Positions 36,443 through 46,932 of a DNA stretch of 64,000 nt are shown here, piece after piece (position 1 is the first letter of the stretch; each line of letters starts with the position of its first letter). The stretch lies in the NCBI GenBank assembly GCA_031316115.1, contig JALDRC010000002.1:124001-188000 (forward strand). The letters are read 5' to 3'. The notes under the pieces were generated by a model that saw nothing but the letters and a program-made list of their open reading frames with translations, searched no databases and was not told the DNA's origin. Position numbers and translations under genes: made by a program. Source of the DNA: Nitrososphaeraceae archaeon (GTDB taxonomy: Archaea > Thermoproteota > Nitrososphaeria > Nitrososphaerales > Nitrososphaeraceae).

Positions 36443-38209
36443 ATGTCTAACTCAATTGTTTCTCGCATTTCTGGTCCAGTGGTAATTGCAACAGATGTTG
36501 ACGAAGCAAAAATGTATGATGTGGTACGTATTGGCGAATTAGGTTTGTTAGGTGAGATTATTCGTTTAGAAGGTAACAAATCTACAATACAAGTATATGA
36601 AGATACTACGGGGCTAAGGCCAGGAGAGAAAGTTGTTAATACAAAAAGAGCGTTATCTATGCAGCTCGGGCCAGGTCTTCTTACATCGATTTATGATGGT
36701 ATCCAAAGACCACTTGATGTGTTAAGGGAAAAAAGTGGAGATTTTATTAGTAGAGGCAAAATTATTCCTGCCTTAGATCAACAGAAAAAATGGGATTTTG
36801 TTCCAAAAAAGAAAAAGGGTGATGAGGTATCAGAAGGCGAAATAATTGGCGAGGTCCAGGAAACACCATTGATTAACCATAAGATAATGGTTCCATTTGG
36901 TACGAAAGGTAAACTGTCTGAAATTACAGAAGGAAAATATACTGTCAATGAAAATGTGGCTCAAGTTAAAACAACTAGTTCCTCTGTAGATATAGGTTTA
37001 TCAAGTTGGTGGATGGTAAGAACACCAAGACCAGTATTAAAAAAACTTCCTCCAGAATCTCCTTTACTAACTGGACAACGGGTACTTGATACTTTTTTCC
37101 CAGTCGCTAAAGGTGGTACTGCGGCGATACCAGGACCTTTCGGGAGTGGTAAAACTGTTACACAACAGCAACTTGCAAAGTGGGCAGATAGTAATGTAAT
37201 TGTCTATATTGGATGTGGAGAACGAGGGAATGAAATGACAGAAATTTTAACTACTTTTCCTGAATTAGAAGACCCCAAATCAAAACGCCCTTTAATGGAA
37301 AGGACAATTCTAGTTGCAAACACCTCTAATATGCCTGTAGCAGCTCGTGAGGCAAGTATTTACACTGGAATTACTATGGGGGAATATTATAGAGATATGG
37401 GTCATGATGTAGCTTTAATGGCAGACAGCACTTCTAGATGGGCCGAAGCATTGAGAGAGATTTCAGGCAGATTAGAAGAAATGCCTGGGGAAGAAGGATA
37501 TCCTGCATATCTTGGACGAAGATTGGCTGAATTTTATGAAAGAGGTGGTAAGGCAATTGTGATTTCACCAGAAGAAAGAATAGGTTCATTAACTTTGGTT
37601 GGAGCAGTCTCTCCACCTGGAGGAGATTTTTCAGAACCAGTTTCACAGAATACGTTGAGAGTTACAAGGGTCTTTTGGGCTTTAGATGCCAATTTGGCAT
37701 CAAGGAGACATTTTCCATCTATTAATTGGTTAACAAGCTATTCCTTATATGCTGATGATATGACTAATTGGTATAAGAATAATGTTTCTGCCGAATGGAT
37801 TGAACTAAGAAAAGAAGCAATGGGTATCTTACAACGCGAAGCAGAATTACAGGAAATTGTCCAGTTAATTGGCTATGATGCATTACCCGAACCTGAAAAA
37901 GGTGTTTTGGATACAGCTCGTTCCATTAGAGAAGACTATCTTCAACAAAGCGCTTATGATGAAGTAGACACATATACCTCTATAAGGAAACAGTCACTTA
38001 TGCTTTCGATGATTTTAGAATTTGGTAAAATGGAAGAAGAAGCTATTAAAAAAGGCATACCATCTTCAAAAATAGGATCTCTAGAAGTAAGAAAATTGTT
38101 ATCTAAAATTAAATGGACAAAGGAATCCGATATTGACGAATTGATAAATGAAATTAAAGTAAATATGAAACAACAGTTTGATAAATTGTTTATGGAGGTT
38201 ACTCTTTAG
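36443..38209 (+). CDS. atpA: A/V-type ATPase catalytic subunit A
   Basis: The 588-residue catalytic subunit has the A-type non-homologous insert (residues about 110-200). The P-loop G-P-F-G-S-G-K-T is at 231-238 (Lys237), followed by the [11 protein letters not shown] motif with the catalytic Glu. The Walker B region is [12 protein letters not shown] at about 322, and [12 protein letters not shown] follows. All catalytic residues are present. With subunit B it forms the A3B3 head that makes ATP from the ion gradient, or pumps ions at ATP expense. It starts 20 bp after atpF and ends 2 bp before atpB. Confidence 0.97.
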   Translation: MSNSIVSRISGPVVIATDVDEAKMYDVVRIGELGLLGEIIRLEGNKSTIQVYEDTTGLRPGEKVVNTKRALSMQLGPGLLTSIYDGIQRPLDVLREKSGDFISRGKIIPALDQQKKWDFVPKKKKGDEVSEGEIIGEVQETPLINHKIMVPFGTKGKLSEITEGKYTVNENVAQVKTTSSSVDIGLSSWWMVRTPRPVLKKLPPESPLLTGQRVLDTFFPVAKGGTAAIPGPFGSGKTVTQQQLAKWADSNVIVYIGCGERGNEMTEILTTFPELEDPKSKRPLMERTILVANTSNMPVAAREASIYTGITMGEYYRDMGHDVALMADSTSRWAEALREISGRLEEMPGEEGYPAYLGRRLAEFYERGGKAIVISPEERIGSLTLVGAVSPPGGDFSEPVSQNTLRVTRVFWALDANLASRRHFPSINWLTSYSLYADDMTNWYKNNVSAEWIELRKEAMGILQREAELQEIVQLIGYDALPEPEKGVLDTARSIREDYLQQSAYDEVDTYTSIRKQSLMLSMILEFGKMEEEAIKKGIPSSKIGSLEVRKLLSKIKWTKESDIDELINEIKVNMKQQFDKLFMEVTL

Positions 38210-38211
38210 AA

Positions 38212-39606
38212 ATGTCTAATATAGCTTTTAAAACTATATCAAAGATAGCTGGTCCGTTAATGTTTGTTGAAGGGGTAAAGGATGCTGCATATGGAGAAAT
38301 GGTCGAAATCAAACTTGCTAATGGTGAAAGACGTCAAGGACAAGTTCTTGACACGAGCAAAGGGTTAGCAGTAGTACAAATTTTCGGTGCTACATTCGGA
38401 TTAGGTACAACCGGTACATCTACAAAATTTTTAGGAGAAACAGCCACAATCTCTGTTTCTGATGAAATGCTTGGGAGAACGTTTGATGGCTTAGGCAAGC
38501 CAAGAGATAACGGTCCAACAATAGTTTCAAAGGAAAAATTTGATTTGGTAGGAGCTGGAATCAATCCTTATTCTCGAGAAGAACCATCTGAATTTATACA
38601 AACTGGAATGTCTAATATAGATGGTATGAATACATTGGTTAGGGGACAAAAACTTCCAATTTTTTCAGGTGCTGGGTTACCTCATAATCTTTTGGCAACA
38701 CAGATTGCAAGACAGGCAAAAGTGTTGGGTGGTTCTGAAAGTTTCTCTGTAGTTTTTGCCGCAATGGGTATAACAAGTGAAGAAGCAAATTTTTTCGTTA
38801 AACAATTCGAAGAAAGTGGTGCGTTAGGAAGAAGTGTGCTCTTTCTGAATCTATCCTCCGATCCATCAATGGAGCGTATTCTAACACCTAGGCTAGCATT
38901 GACCACTGCAGAATTTCTAGCGTATGAAAGAGAAATGCATGTTCTTGTTATACTTACAGACATGACAAACTATTGTGAAGCATTGAGAGAAATTTCTGCT
39001 GCTAGAGAAGAAGTACCCGGAAGGCGAGGCTATCCAGGGTATATGTATACAGATTTATCATCCATATATGAGCGTGCAGGAAAAATAAAAGGAAGGAAGG
39101 GATCTGTAACACAAATTCCTATTCTTGCAATGCCTGCGGACGATATTACACATCCTATTCCAGATTTGACTGGATACATTACTGAAGGTCAGATTGTTTT
39201 GAGTAGAGAATTACATAGACTCAATATACAACCCCCTGTTGACGTACTTACAAGTTTGTCTAGATTAATGAATCAGGGTATTGGAGCTGGAAGTACACGG
39301 GAAGACCATAGGAACCTAGCTGATCAACTCTATGCTACTTATGCTCAAGGTAAAGATGCAAGAGCATTATCTGCCATAGTTGGAGAAGAGGCCCTTAGTG
39401 ATACAGATAGAAAGTTTTTGAAAATAGCTAATGAGTTTGAAAAACGTTTCGTCAATCAAGGTATAGACGAAAATAGATCCATTGAACAAACTCTTGATAT
39501 AGGATGGGACCTTTTAAGCGATCTACCTGAATCTGAAATGAAGCGTATTAAATCTGAATTTATAGCGAAATATAGAAAAAAACCACCTGTAGAAATAGGA
39601 GAGTGA
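38212..39606 (+). CDS. atpB: A/V-type ATPase regulatory subunit B
   Basis: The 464-residue non-catalytic nucleotide-binding subunit lacks a P-loop, as expected; the corresponding region reads [11 protein letters not shown]. It keeps the B-subunit signatures [38 protein letters not shown] split around position 270, and [11 protein letters not shown]. Length is normal. It is followed after 11 bp by atpD. Confidence 0.97.
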   Translation: MSNIAFKTISKIAGPLMFVEGVKDAAYGEMVEIKLANGERRQGQVLDTSKGLAVVQIFGATFGLGTTGTSTKFLGETATISVSDEMLGRTFDGLGKPRDNGPTIVSKEKFDLVGAGINPYSREEPSEFIQTGMSNIDGMNTLVRGQKLPIFSGAGLPHNLLATQIARQAKVLGGSESFSVVFAAMGITSEEANFFVKQFEESGALGRSVLFLNLSSDPSMERILTPRLALTTAEFLAYEREMHVLVILTDMTNYCEALREISAAREEVPGRRGYPGYMYTDLSSIYERAGKIKGRKGSVTQIPILAMPADDITHPIPDLTGYITEGQIVLSRELHRLNIQPPVDVLTSLSRLMNQGIGAGSTREDHRNLADQLYATYAQGKDARALSAIVGEEALSDTDRKFLKIANEFEKRFVNQGIDENRSIEQTLDIGWDLLSDLPESEMKRIKSEFIAKYRKKPPVEIGE

Positions 39607-39617
39607 GAGAATAAGAT

Positions 39618-40283
39618 TTGTCTTTAGGATCTAACATTAGACCAACTAGACTAGAGTATATCAGGACAAAACGAAGAATCCTTATAGCAAAAAAAGGTTT
39701 AAAATTGTTAAAGCTCAAACGTCAAGCCTTAATTTTAGAATTTTTCAATTTAAGTAAAACAGCTGCAACCCTTAGAGGAAACCTTCAAGCAGAATTGATT
39801 AAAGGATATGAGACGATTAGAATGGCAGAAATGCTTGAGGGATCTATGAGACTCGAAAATGAAGCTATGAAAATATCTCAGATGGGGAATTTACAGGTAA
39901 CATCAAAGAGTATTATGGGAGTCCATATTCCAAAGCTAGTAGGAGGGGAAAAGGAAATACTTGCAGAACATCTCTTAGAAATTCCTACGTCAATTAATGA
40001 ATCAATTGGATCTTTTCAAAAAGTTCATAAAATAGTGTTAGAGATAGCAGAGAAAGAAACCGCTCTTCGTAAATTACTCTACGAAATTGAAAGAACAAAA
40101 CGAAAGTCTAATGCAATAGAAAATGTTTTTATACCAAAATTAATGTCCGCCTTGAAATTTATCACTTTTAGACTAGATGAAATGGAACGTGATACATTCA
40201 TTATGTTGAAGACAGTTAAAAGAAAGATGGGAGAAAGAGAACAAAAATCAAAGAATGAGGAGGTAGAAATCCATGCAGCATAA
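39618..40283 (+). CDS. atpD: A/V-type ATPase subunit D (central rotor)
   Basis: The 221-residue protein forms the antiparallel coiled-coil axle of the rotor. It has an N-terminal R-P-T-R-L-E-Y-I-R-T-K-R-R-I region, a central loop, and a C-terminal helix with R-R-subfamily features (N-A-I-E-N-V-F-I-P-K-L). The start is TTG, chosen because the family N-terminus (S-x-x-I-R-P-T-R) follows at once. Its last 11 bp overlap the start of the small membrane ORF at 40273, implying translational coupling. Confidence 0.92.
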   Translation: MSLGSNIRPTRLEYIRTKRRILIAKKGLKLLKLKRQALILEFFNLSKTAATLRGNLQAELIKGYETIRMAEMLEGSMRLENEAMKISQMGNLQVTSKSIMGVHIPKLVGGEKEILAEHLLEIPTSINESIGSFQKVHKIVLEIAEKETALRKLLYEIERTKRKSNAIENVFIPKLMSALKFITFRLDEMERDTFIMLKTVKRKMGEREQKSKNEEVEIHAA

Positions 40284-40422
40284 TAACAAAGATAACAATC
40301 GTAATTTTGCTAATGAGCAGCAAAAAAAATTTTATCTTATTGGACGAGCATTTAAAATTGGAAACATAGTTGGTACAACGGTTTTATTATTATTTGTAGG
40401 GAAACATTTTCTAGGAGTATAA
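40273..40422 (+). CDS. Small single-helix membrane protein inside the ATPase operon, 49 aa
   Basis: The ATG at 40273 lies within the end of atpD (in another frame) and the stop at 40422 is 1 bp before atpH, exactly filling the gap. The N-terminal 28 residues are polar and Asn/Gln/Lys-rich. They are followed by one hydrophobic helix (I-G-N-I-V-G-T-T-V-L-L-L-F-V-G) and a short basic end (K-H-F). Overlap with atpD and tight spacing support real translation. It could be an assembly factor, a stabiliser of the membrane sector or a minor subunit comparable to other small V-ATPase subunits. This is inference from position; I do not recognise a family. Confidence 0.7.
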   Translation: MQHNNKDNNRNFANEQQKKFYLIGRAFKIGNIVGTTVLLLFVGKHFLGV

Positions 40423-40423
40423 A

Positions 40424-40750
40424 ATGTCTAACTCACAAGAACAATATATCCAATCTCTAAAAAAGATTAAGGAGACCGAAGAAAAAGTCCATTCAGAAAT
40501 TGAATCTCACAGAAAACAAATCGAAAATGAGATTGAAACCCTGAATAACGAATTAACTGAAATTATTGCTAATACAAAGATGGAAGGAAAAAAAATGGTA
40601 GAGATAAGTCTACAACAGGCTCACGAAACTGCTACCAAGGAAGCAAATTTAATTATAAAAGATGCACAAGACAAATCAAAGAAAATGTCGGTAAAATTAG
40701 ATCAAGAAGATTTCAAACAAATACTTGATATTTTGCTTTCTGGGATTTAG
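40424..40750 (+). CDS. atpH: A/V-type ATPase subunit H/G (peripheral stalk)
   Basis: The 108-residue protein is almost wholly a charged coiled coil (E-x-x-I-x-S-H-R-K-Q-I-E-N-E-I-E), with the Ala-rich mid-section T-A-T-K-E-A-N-L-I-I-K-D-A. This is the usual make-up of the H/G stalk partner of subunit E. Size (about 105-110) and position between atpD and atpI agree. The C-terminal 20 residues (F-K-Q-I-L-D-I-L-L-S-G-I) are hydrophobic and may bind the head. Confidence 0.88.
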   Translation: MSNSQEQYIQSLKKIKETEEKVHSEIESHRKQIENEIETLNNELTEIIANTKMEGKKMVEISLQQAHETATKEANLIIKDAQDKSKKMSVKLDQEDFKQILDILLSGI

Positions 40751-40765
40751 GAGAGAATAACCATA

Positions 40766-42835
40766 ATGACTACCATCCTGAAACCAGTCAATATGGCTAA
40801 AATCGCAGTAATTGGATTAAAAAAATACAGACAACAAATCCTTTCAATTTTACATGAACTAAGGGTAATTCAAATAGAACCGCTTTCTAAAGAAGCGAAT
40901 TCGTTTTTGCACGAGGAACGAGAAAGTGATTTACATAGAGAAATTTCTGATCAGTTAATCCGAGTGAGAGGTTTATTAAATGTCCTTCCACCTGTACCTA
41001 TATCAGGAAAATCTGGATTCTTATCTGTTAAAGAGCTTACTCAAACAGTCAAGACAATGGACTTTGATGTTAAAATCGCTTCTATGGAGCGAGAAAAAGA
41101 TAAGATTTTGACAGATATTCGAGAAACAGAAAACAATATAAAACTATTGGAAGAATTTTCGTTTTTTAGTGAGGATCTGAGTCTTTTACATTTGGCTTTT
41201 GTTAGATCGTATTTTGGACGAGTAGATAAGGAAAAATATCCTGATTTTAAAAAGGCATTGGAATCTCAAAATAAAGATATAATGACCTATGCTAAAGAAA
41301 ATGGGAAAATTACTCATTTTATTCTTCTTCTTCCTCCAACTTTTCCGTCTAATATCTTAGCTTCATCTGTCAATCAACACGGTGTTCATTTAGAAGCAGT
41401 ACCAAAACTTAAAGGAAAACCCACTACTGTTGTTAACACTCAAAAAAATATTTTAAGTGATCTGAAGAAAAAACTAAGTCAAATCAACACAGATGAAATT
41501 GAAATTTCAAAAAAATATTATAAGTTTTTGAAAGGGGCAGAAGAACAATTAGAGATAGAAAACAAAAAACTTGACATAGTTGAAAATTTAGGCGTAACAG
41601 ATGATGTATTTGCGTTAGAAGGGTGGGTTCCAAAATCCGAGATAGCAAATCTAGATTCTCTTTTTCAAAAACATACCAAGGGCACAACAGTCTTTACACT
41701 AGAAAATAGTGAAAATCCTCCAACTCTTCTAGATAATCCAAAAAAATTCAGAGTTTATGAATCTTTTATAAGATTTTACTCCTTGCCTGAGGGTAGGGAA
41801 TTTGATCCTACTTTGATTTTTGCATTCATCTTTACCGTCTTTTATGGCATGATGATAGGTGATGTAGGATATGGATTAGCAATATTACTTGTCTGTTTTT
41901 GGGTAATAAGACGTGTAGAGAAGGGCAAACGTAATTTCAATATAATGCCTACATTTTTGAGGAAATTTGCACTAACTATATTACGTCCTACACAAATGGT
42001 AAAATTAGCTAAAGTGATGATACCAGGTTGTATTGTTGCTATTATACTAGGTTTTTGTTTTAACCTTTATTTTGGATTTCATTTAAATGGTTATTTGTTT
42101 ACATATCTAAACGAAACTTTTGGATTAAGTTTGCCTCCAGGTGGAGTAATCATAGGAGCTGATGGAGAAATATTAGAGCCAGGTGGAAATTTCTTAGATC
42201 CGCTTAGTACTTTTGGATTAAGAAAATTATTATTAGTAAGTGGTTATATAGGCCTTGGAATAGTTTCATTTGGACTAGTATTAGGTATTCTTAATGCTCT
42301 TCGAGAAGGTCAGAAAAAACACGTGATAGCAAAAGTAGGCTGGTTAGCATTTGGTTGGGGAATAGCTTTGTTAGGTTTGGGTATGATAAATCATCAGGAT
42401 CTCAATCCCATGACTAGCATTACAGGAGCCATATACTTTGCATTGATTTTGGGAGGAATTGGAATGATGTTTTTTGGTGAAGGAGTTAGAGCAATGATGG
42501 AACTACCATCAATAATTAGTCATATATTATCATATACTAGAATTGTAGGAATTTTATTAGCTTCAATAATTCTTGCTCATGTTATAGACTTCATATTTAT
42601 AAAAGCCATTGATAACCCTCTTCCGTTTCCTATTATAGCAATTATAATTTTATTTGTAGGTCATATTTTCAATATAATTATTGGTGTTTTTGAACCAGGA
42701 ATACAGGGCGCCAGATTGTTATACGTCGAGTTCTTTTCAAAATTTTATCATGGGAATGGAAGGCCGTTCAGACCATTTGGAAAAAAGCGAAGATTCACTT
42801 ATGATCAGTTTAATATCGAAGCACCAAAAACTTAA
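40766..42835 (+). CDS. atpI: A/V-type ATPase subunit I (a), ion-channel stator
   Basis: The 689-residue protein has a soluble N-terminal half (to about residue 340, with coiled coils) that binds the peripheral stalks. A membrane half of about 7-8 helices follows. The start of the membrane domain shows F-A-F-I-F-T-V-F-Y-G-M-M-I-G-D-V-G-Y-G split across 352-372. The essential channel Arg is Arg592 in S-Y-T-R-I-V-G-I, facing Glu97 of the K ring. The C-terminal H-I-F-N-I-I-I-G-V-F-E-P-G-I-Q and L-L-Y-V-E-F-F-S-K-F-Y signatures are intact. It ends the operon; a T6 run directly after the stop (42836-42843) probably ends transcription. Confidence 0.95.
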   Translation: MTTILKPVNMAKIAVIGLKKYRQQILSILHELRVIQIEPLSKEANSFLHEERESDLHREISDQLIRVRGLLNVLPPVPISGKSGFLSVKELTQTVKTMDFDVKIASMEREKDKILTDIRETENNIKLLEEFSFFSEDLSLLHLAFVRSYFGRVDKEKYPDFKKALESQNKDIMTYAKENGKITHFILLLPPTFPSNILASSVNQHGVHLEAVPKLKGKPTTVVNTQKNILSDLKKKLSQINTDEIEISKKYYKFLKGAEEQLEIENKKLDIVENLGVTDDVFALEGWVPKSEIANLDSLFQKHTKGTTVFTLENSENPPTLLDNPKKFRVYESFIRFYSLPEGREFDPTLIFAFIFTVFYGMMIGDVGYGLAILLVCFWVIRRVEKGKRNFNIMPTFLRKFALTILRPTQMVKLAKVMIPGCIVAIILGFCFNLYFGFHLNGYLFTYLNETFGLSLPPGGVIIGADGEILEPGGNFLDPLSTFGLRKLLLVSGYIGLGIVSFGLVLGILNALREGQKKHVIAKVGWLAFGWGIALLGLGMINHQDLNPMTSITGAIYFALILGGIGMMFFGEGVRAMMELPSIISHILSYTRIVGILLASIILAHVIDFIFIKAIDNPLPFPIIAIIILFVGHIFNIIIGVFEPGIQGARLLYVEFFSKFYHGNGRPFRPFGKKRRFTYDQFNIEAPKT

Positions 42836-43126
42836 TTTTTTATTTATTTAATATAACTATCTGGTTTTTAAATCAAAAAAATAATAGAATAATATCTATA
42901 GCAGAACAATTATTCTTCACATTACTTTTCATAGGTTATTCTGTGTTTCTGATATTTGTCAATTTCAATAAAAAATAAAATACTAAGATACTTTTTATTA
43001 TTAATGATTAATAAAAAATAATTCAGGGATATTGAATATAGATTAAAGATTATAAAATTCTAGTTAAAATTAAAGAGTTTATTTCAATAATTAGCACAAT
43101 ATAATTAAAGACTTGGTCTTAGTATT

Positions 43127-43414
43127 TTATTCTTTGAATTGATCTTTCATTTCTTCAAGTAATTTTTTTTCTTCCTTAATCATAATATGAATTTCGGATA
43201 TTATTGTATTTTGGGTTTTTATGATATCGTGGATATGCCGATCCTGTCTTCTATCAAGGATCATGATTAATAATCCTATCCCTAACGCTATAAGTATATT
43301 AATATCGGTATCCTCTATTTGCTGAGGAGTATCTGTGAACGCTAAGATTATTGCAGTAATGATTAATATAATTAATCCAAGTAGGACATAGCTTATTTCA
43401 TTCATAATTTTCAC
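43127..43414 (-). CDS. Small two-helix membrane protein with a coiled-coil tail, 95 aa
   Basis: Two transmembrane helices lie at about residues 8-27 (V-L-L-G-L-I-I-L-I-I-T-A-I-I) and 38-55 (I-N-I-L-I-A-L-G-I-G-L-L-I-M-I-L). A basic stretch (D-R-R-Q-D-R-H) and a cytoplasmic coiled coil (I-M-I-K-E-E-K-K-L-L-E-E-M-K-D-Q) follow. The topology resembles low-affinity iron-permease-like or DUF1003-like small proteins, but I cannot assign a family. It is convergent with the ATPase operon. Confidence 0.65.
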   Translation of the reverse strand: MKIMNEISYVLLGLIILIITAIILAFTDTPQQIEDTDINILIALGIGLLIMILDRRQDRHIHDIIKTQNTIISEIHIMIKEEKKLLEEMKDQFKE

Positions 43415-43779
43415 ATGATAATCGTATATTTATAGAATTTTAATTCCATAGATTATATAAGATAAAAAATTTCAGTTTTGTAAATATATAGTGTATAAAA
43501 ATAAGAAAATCTCGAAATTTTTATTTATTAGCTGGCACATCATCTTAATTTGGAATAGGAATTTTTATCTTTTCTATTTAGAACGTCTATATCTTACAGA
43601 TTGGATAACGAAACAAGATCTTTTAAGGAAAAAAATTCTAAGTTGAATTATTTGATAAAAAAGAATTTGGGATTTTTTAAACCTTACAAAAAATGTTGTA
43701 ACTCTTTCATTAAGATAAAACAAAAGAATAGATTGATAATAAAATTTGATAGATTGTAGAATAGCACTGAACTTTCTTT
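43415..43779. other. Intergenic
   Basis: Nothing supported; AT-rich. Confidence 0.4.
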
Positions 43780-44205
43780 TTATTCTTCCTGCTCTTTTCC
43801 TGACACGGATGCTTCTTCCTGCTCTTTTCCTGACACGGATGCTTCTTCCTGCTCTTTTCCTGACACGGATGCTTCTTCCTGCTCTTTTCCTGGCTCAGAG
43901 GTAACTATTTCTCCTACTGCATGTCCTCTACCTATTTTTTTTATTTTTATTCTTACATTATCATCGACTTTAGTACCATCAACAAAGATAACTAAACCTT
44001 GGATTCTTGCGATTCCGGCGTTTCCTTGTCTGCTCATTGCCTCTATTTTTACATTGTATTCTTGTTCCAGTTCAACTGGTGCTGGAGGATATCTCCTATA
44101 TGGTGAGAAGCCACGATTTCCGTAATTACGGTTAGAACTTCCTCCACCGTATGATCCTTCATTACTTCTCATAAAGAACTTTGTTCTTAAATTTAGATTG
44201 CTCAA
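43780..44205 (-). CDS. TRAM-domain RNA-binding protein with acidic decapeptide tail
   Basis: The 141-residue protein has a Gly/Arg/Tyr-rich N-terminus (G-S-Y-G-G-G-S-S-N-R-N-Y). One TRAM domain follows at residues about 45-103 (E-Y-N-V-K-I-E-A-M-S-R-Q-G-N-A-G-I-A-R split by G-x-G-I-A-R-I-x-G; R-I-K-I-K-K-I-G-R-G-H-A-V-G). TRAM domains are small OB-like beta barrels; in archaea, stand-alone TRAM proteins bind RNA and have been described as cold-shock-like chaperones. The C-terminus has three copies of the decapeptide G-K-E-Q-E-E-A-S-V-S plus a partial fourth, unusual for this family. The start may be the internal M-R-S-N-E at residue 12, which matches typical family N-termini better. Confidence 0.85.
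   Translation of the reverse strand: MSNLNLRTKFFMRSNEGSYGGGSSNRNYGNRGFSPYRRYPPAPVELEQEYNVKIEAMSRQGNAGIARIQGLVIFVDGTKVDDNVRIKIKKIGRGHAVGEIVTSEPGKEQEEASVSGKEQEEASVSGKEQEEASVSGKEQEE
43783..43890 (-). repeat. 30-bp in-frame tandem repeat, about 3.6 copies
   Basis: Identical 30-bp units (landmark CCTGACACGGATGCTTCTT on the plus strand) at the 3' end of the TRAM gene, encoding the acidic decapeptide. The last unit reads into the stop codon. Confidence 0.9.
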
Positions 44206-45142
44206 AGTTATTTATAATAAATATTTGGGATATTTCAACCTTCACATTTTTGTATTTGCTCTATCATCATAATATTCTTCAGTAATAGACCTTTTTGTAA
44301 TGCATTATCATTATTTTAAAGACAGCAGGTCACTCTGTCTGAAAAATTACTCATTCATATGACTTGTTTTTAAAAGATTGTAAGATTTAGCTCTAAATTA
44401 ATTATCGATCTAGTTATTTGCAATCCAATAAAGTTGTAATAACAGTGAAATACTAAAAAAAATAAACATTACAAATAAACACTGTTTGACTGCTCTATTT
44501 CAAATAGATATTTCATCAAGAATTTTAACACAGAAATCATGGTTAATCAATTTCATAGCGAGATTAATAATATGGAAAGTAATGAATCATAGATGATCAG
44601 ATCATTTCTTTGGTTGATATGGGATTGAAAAATTTTTTATTTAATAGTGAAAATATAATGCTATCTCTATTGGTTAGATGCTAGTTAGAATATTTTTAGT
44701 AAAATTGGTTAAACAAATTTTTGATTGCAATTAGATGAAATCAAGAAAATTTATTTTATGATTTTTCACATTGTTGTAATTTGTAGATATTTTCAATACT
44801 AACTAGTTAGAATTACCGGCTATTCTACAAGAGATAGGTAAGTTTATAGCCAAATATTTGAAAGCCTTGTTAATTAAATTATGTAATATATACTACCTCA
44901 TTTAAAATTCTAATTACTATGGAACAATGCTAATTATATAGACACAAAGAATTGTATTCAATTCCACCATATTTAATAGGTTATTGTATTTATCTTGTTA
45001 TTTTTTTCAAAACGGTAAATTTGTTGAAAATAGTTTTCATATTAACAACGCATAAAATTTATTTGTATCTATATAATATTATTCTATCAATATTAATTTA
45101 AAGAAACTAATTTAGGGAGTTTGCTTACCTTTGGATATGATT
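44206..45142. other. Intergenic
   Basis: No supported gene; a 17-codon ATG frame near 44538 is the longest protein-like bit. Confidence 0.4.
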
Positions 45143-45319
45143 TTATTTATACAGTCGCAGGGTCTCTTTGTCAAATTCTTTGGATATAGTAATTTTATCG
45201 ATCCATTCTCCTATCCTTCCACCACATTTTATGCATCTTAAAATGGTAAGATGTGAGGATACTCTAAAGGTATCTATTACTATATTGCTATTGTGTGAAT
45301 AGCAGGTACAGTCTTGCAT
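45143..45319 (-). CDS. Small Cys-rich protein, probable zinc finger, 58 aa
   Basis: The ATG ORF begins M-Q-D-C-T-C-Y-S-H and has a second Cys pair in L-R-C-I-K-C-G-G-R-I-G-E-W-I about 25 residues later. The knuckle C-x-x-C-G-G with the earlier C-x-C is consistent with a zinc site. The G-G-R-I-G-E-W-I-D-K segment looks conserved and genuine. The patch is less AT-rich than its surroundings. The role is unknown. It is isolated in a long gene-poor stretch. Confidence 0.5.
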   Translation of the reverse strand: MQDCTCYSHNSNIVIDTFRVSSHLTILRCIKCGGRIGEWIDKITISKEFDKETLRLYK

Positions 45320-46932
45320 TATACTATATCTTATGAAACCAAATATAAAAAATGATGCGATAAAAATAAATTATCTTTTTTTATATAAATTTCTAATATA
45401 ACCAATTGTTAGAAAATATTGTGAAATATCGCATGAATTAGCTGGGTCGACCCTTTGATTAATTCTATTCATCTTACAAAACATATTGAGTAAAATTGAA
45501 TAGACTTCTAAAATATAAAATACAACAATACAGACAATAAAAAGATTACACCGATCTATATATATGGCCTAAGCATAAGAATAAATGCTAATAATAATAT
45601 CCATTCTTATATTCTTCTATTTAATATGTTCTATTTAAAAATATTTATTCTTGTATTTCCAATTTTAAAGCTCTGTTAAGATAATGAATAAATTAGAAAT
45701 ATTATACGATGATCTATTATATTCTGTACTCAATTTTAAACAATTTTTTTAATATAATATAAAAGATATTGTTATCTTAATAGATACTTTTAGATTTTTT
45801 ATTAGCTATATATTGCTGAAAAGAAAAATGAATATGACTTGAACTCCGTGATAATTTAATATAATATTCATTTCCTTTGACCAAAATTGATCAATTTCAT
45901 CGATAATTACATCACTATTAAAAATGAATCACTATTACCATTTACGGAAATAAAAGAGATTACAATAATCTTCTTTTTGCTACCATGAAAAAAGTATAAA
46001 CACTCTTAGTTCTGTCTTTCAAATATGGGTTGACTTTTTCCATTAAGTTTTACATAAATAGTAAGTTCGGATAGTATTTAAATCCAATAACGTTAAATTA
46101 TTCATCATACAATGTACCTGGATATGTATGAATATTATGTTTATAAAAATCTCAAACTAACGATTTAATAAATTTCTCGAACAAACATGGTTTTTCATAT
46201 GAAAAATATTCCAATCACTGAAAAGTTAATCGATTTAATACAACAATATAACCAATAACCGTGTTTAGCAATTCAACGAATAGTTTTATATGTCATCAAA
46301 TGAGAGATCAATTGTTTGTAGATCTGTTAAGAAGATGGCTTTGAATGAGATTACATATAGAAACAGACTTCACTTTTCATCCTTGAATACACCCCACTCT
46401 TTAGTTGTGTTAATTATATATAGGATCATATTCTAATTCTTTCAAATTTATTTCTTTGTTACGTAATAAGACACTAAACGAGACATTATTAGATACATCT
46501 CTTTTTGTTTATCTGAACAGAGTCATTCTGGATCTAATCATATAAATACTTAGACACATATATATGAAATGTTTTTGAAAGGTACAATAATAAATATAAG
46601 AAAAATCAATTGAAAGATATCATATAAAGACTTAATATCACATAAAAAACTTTATTCAATCTCCAAGCTAATAGTTCAATTAACCATGAATCAGAAACTC
46701 TAAGATAGAAAGTTTTAATAACTACTTGATAATGTATTTCCAACGAAAATGTCTATTCTTTACTCTGATGTGAATGAAATTGTCTGGAAATGAACAGCAA
46801 AGATCATTAAATATTTGTTGAATCTTTTTTTAATATCAAGTATTTCTGCCTGATATTACATAGAATAGGCAATTGATACTCATATTCTTTCATATCCAAA
46901 TGATTATACATGAGTTTATTGTTTAATGCAAA
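45320..46932. other. Long gene-poor stretch, 1.6 kb
   Basis: Very AT-rich. The only protein-like frame is a 48-codon ATG ORF at 46289-46435 (M-S-S-N-E-R-S-I-V-C-R-S), which I consider doubtful. No structured RNA island. Confidence 0.35.
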
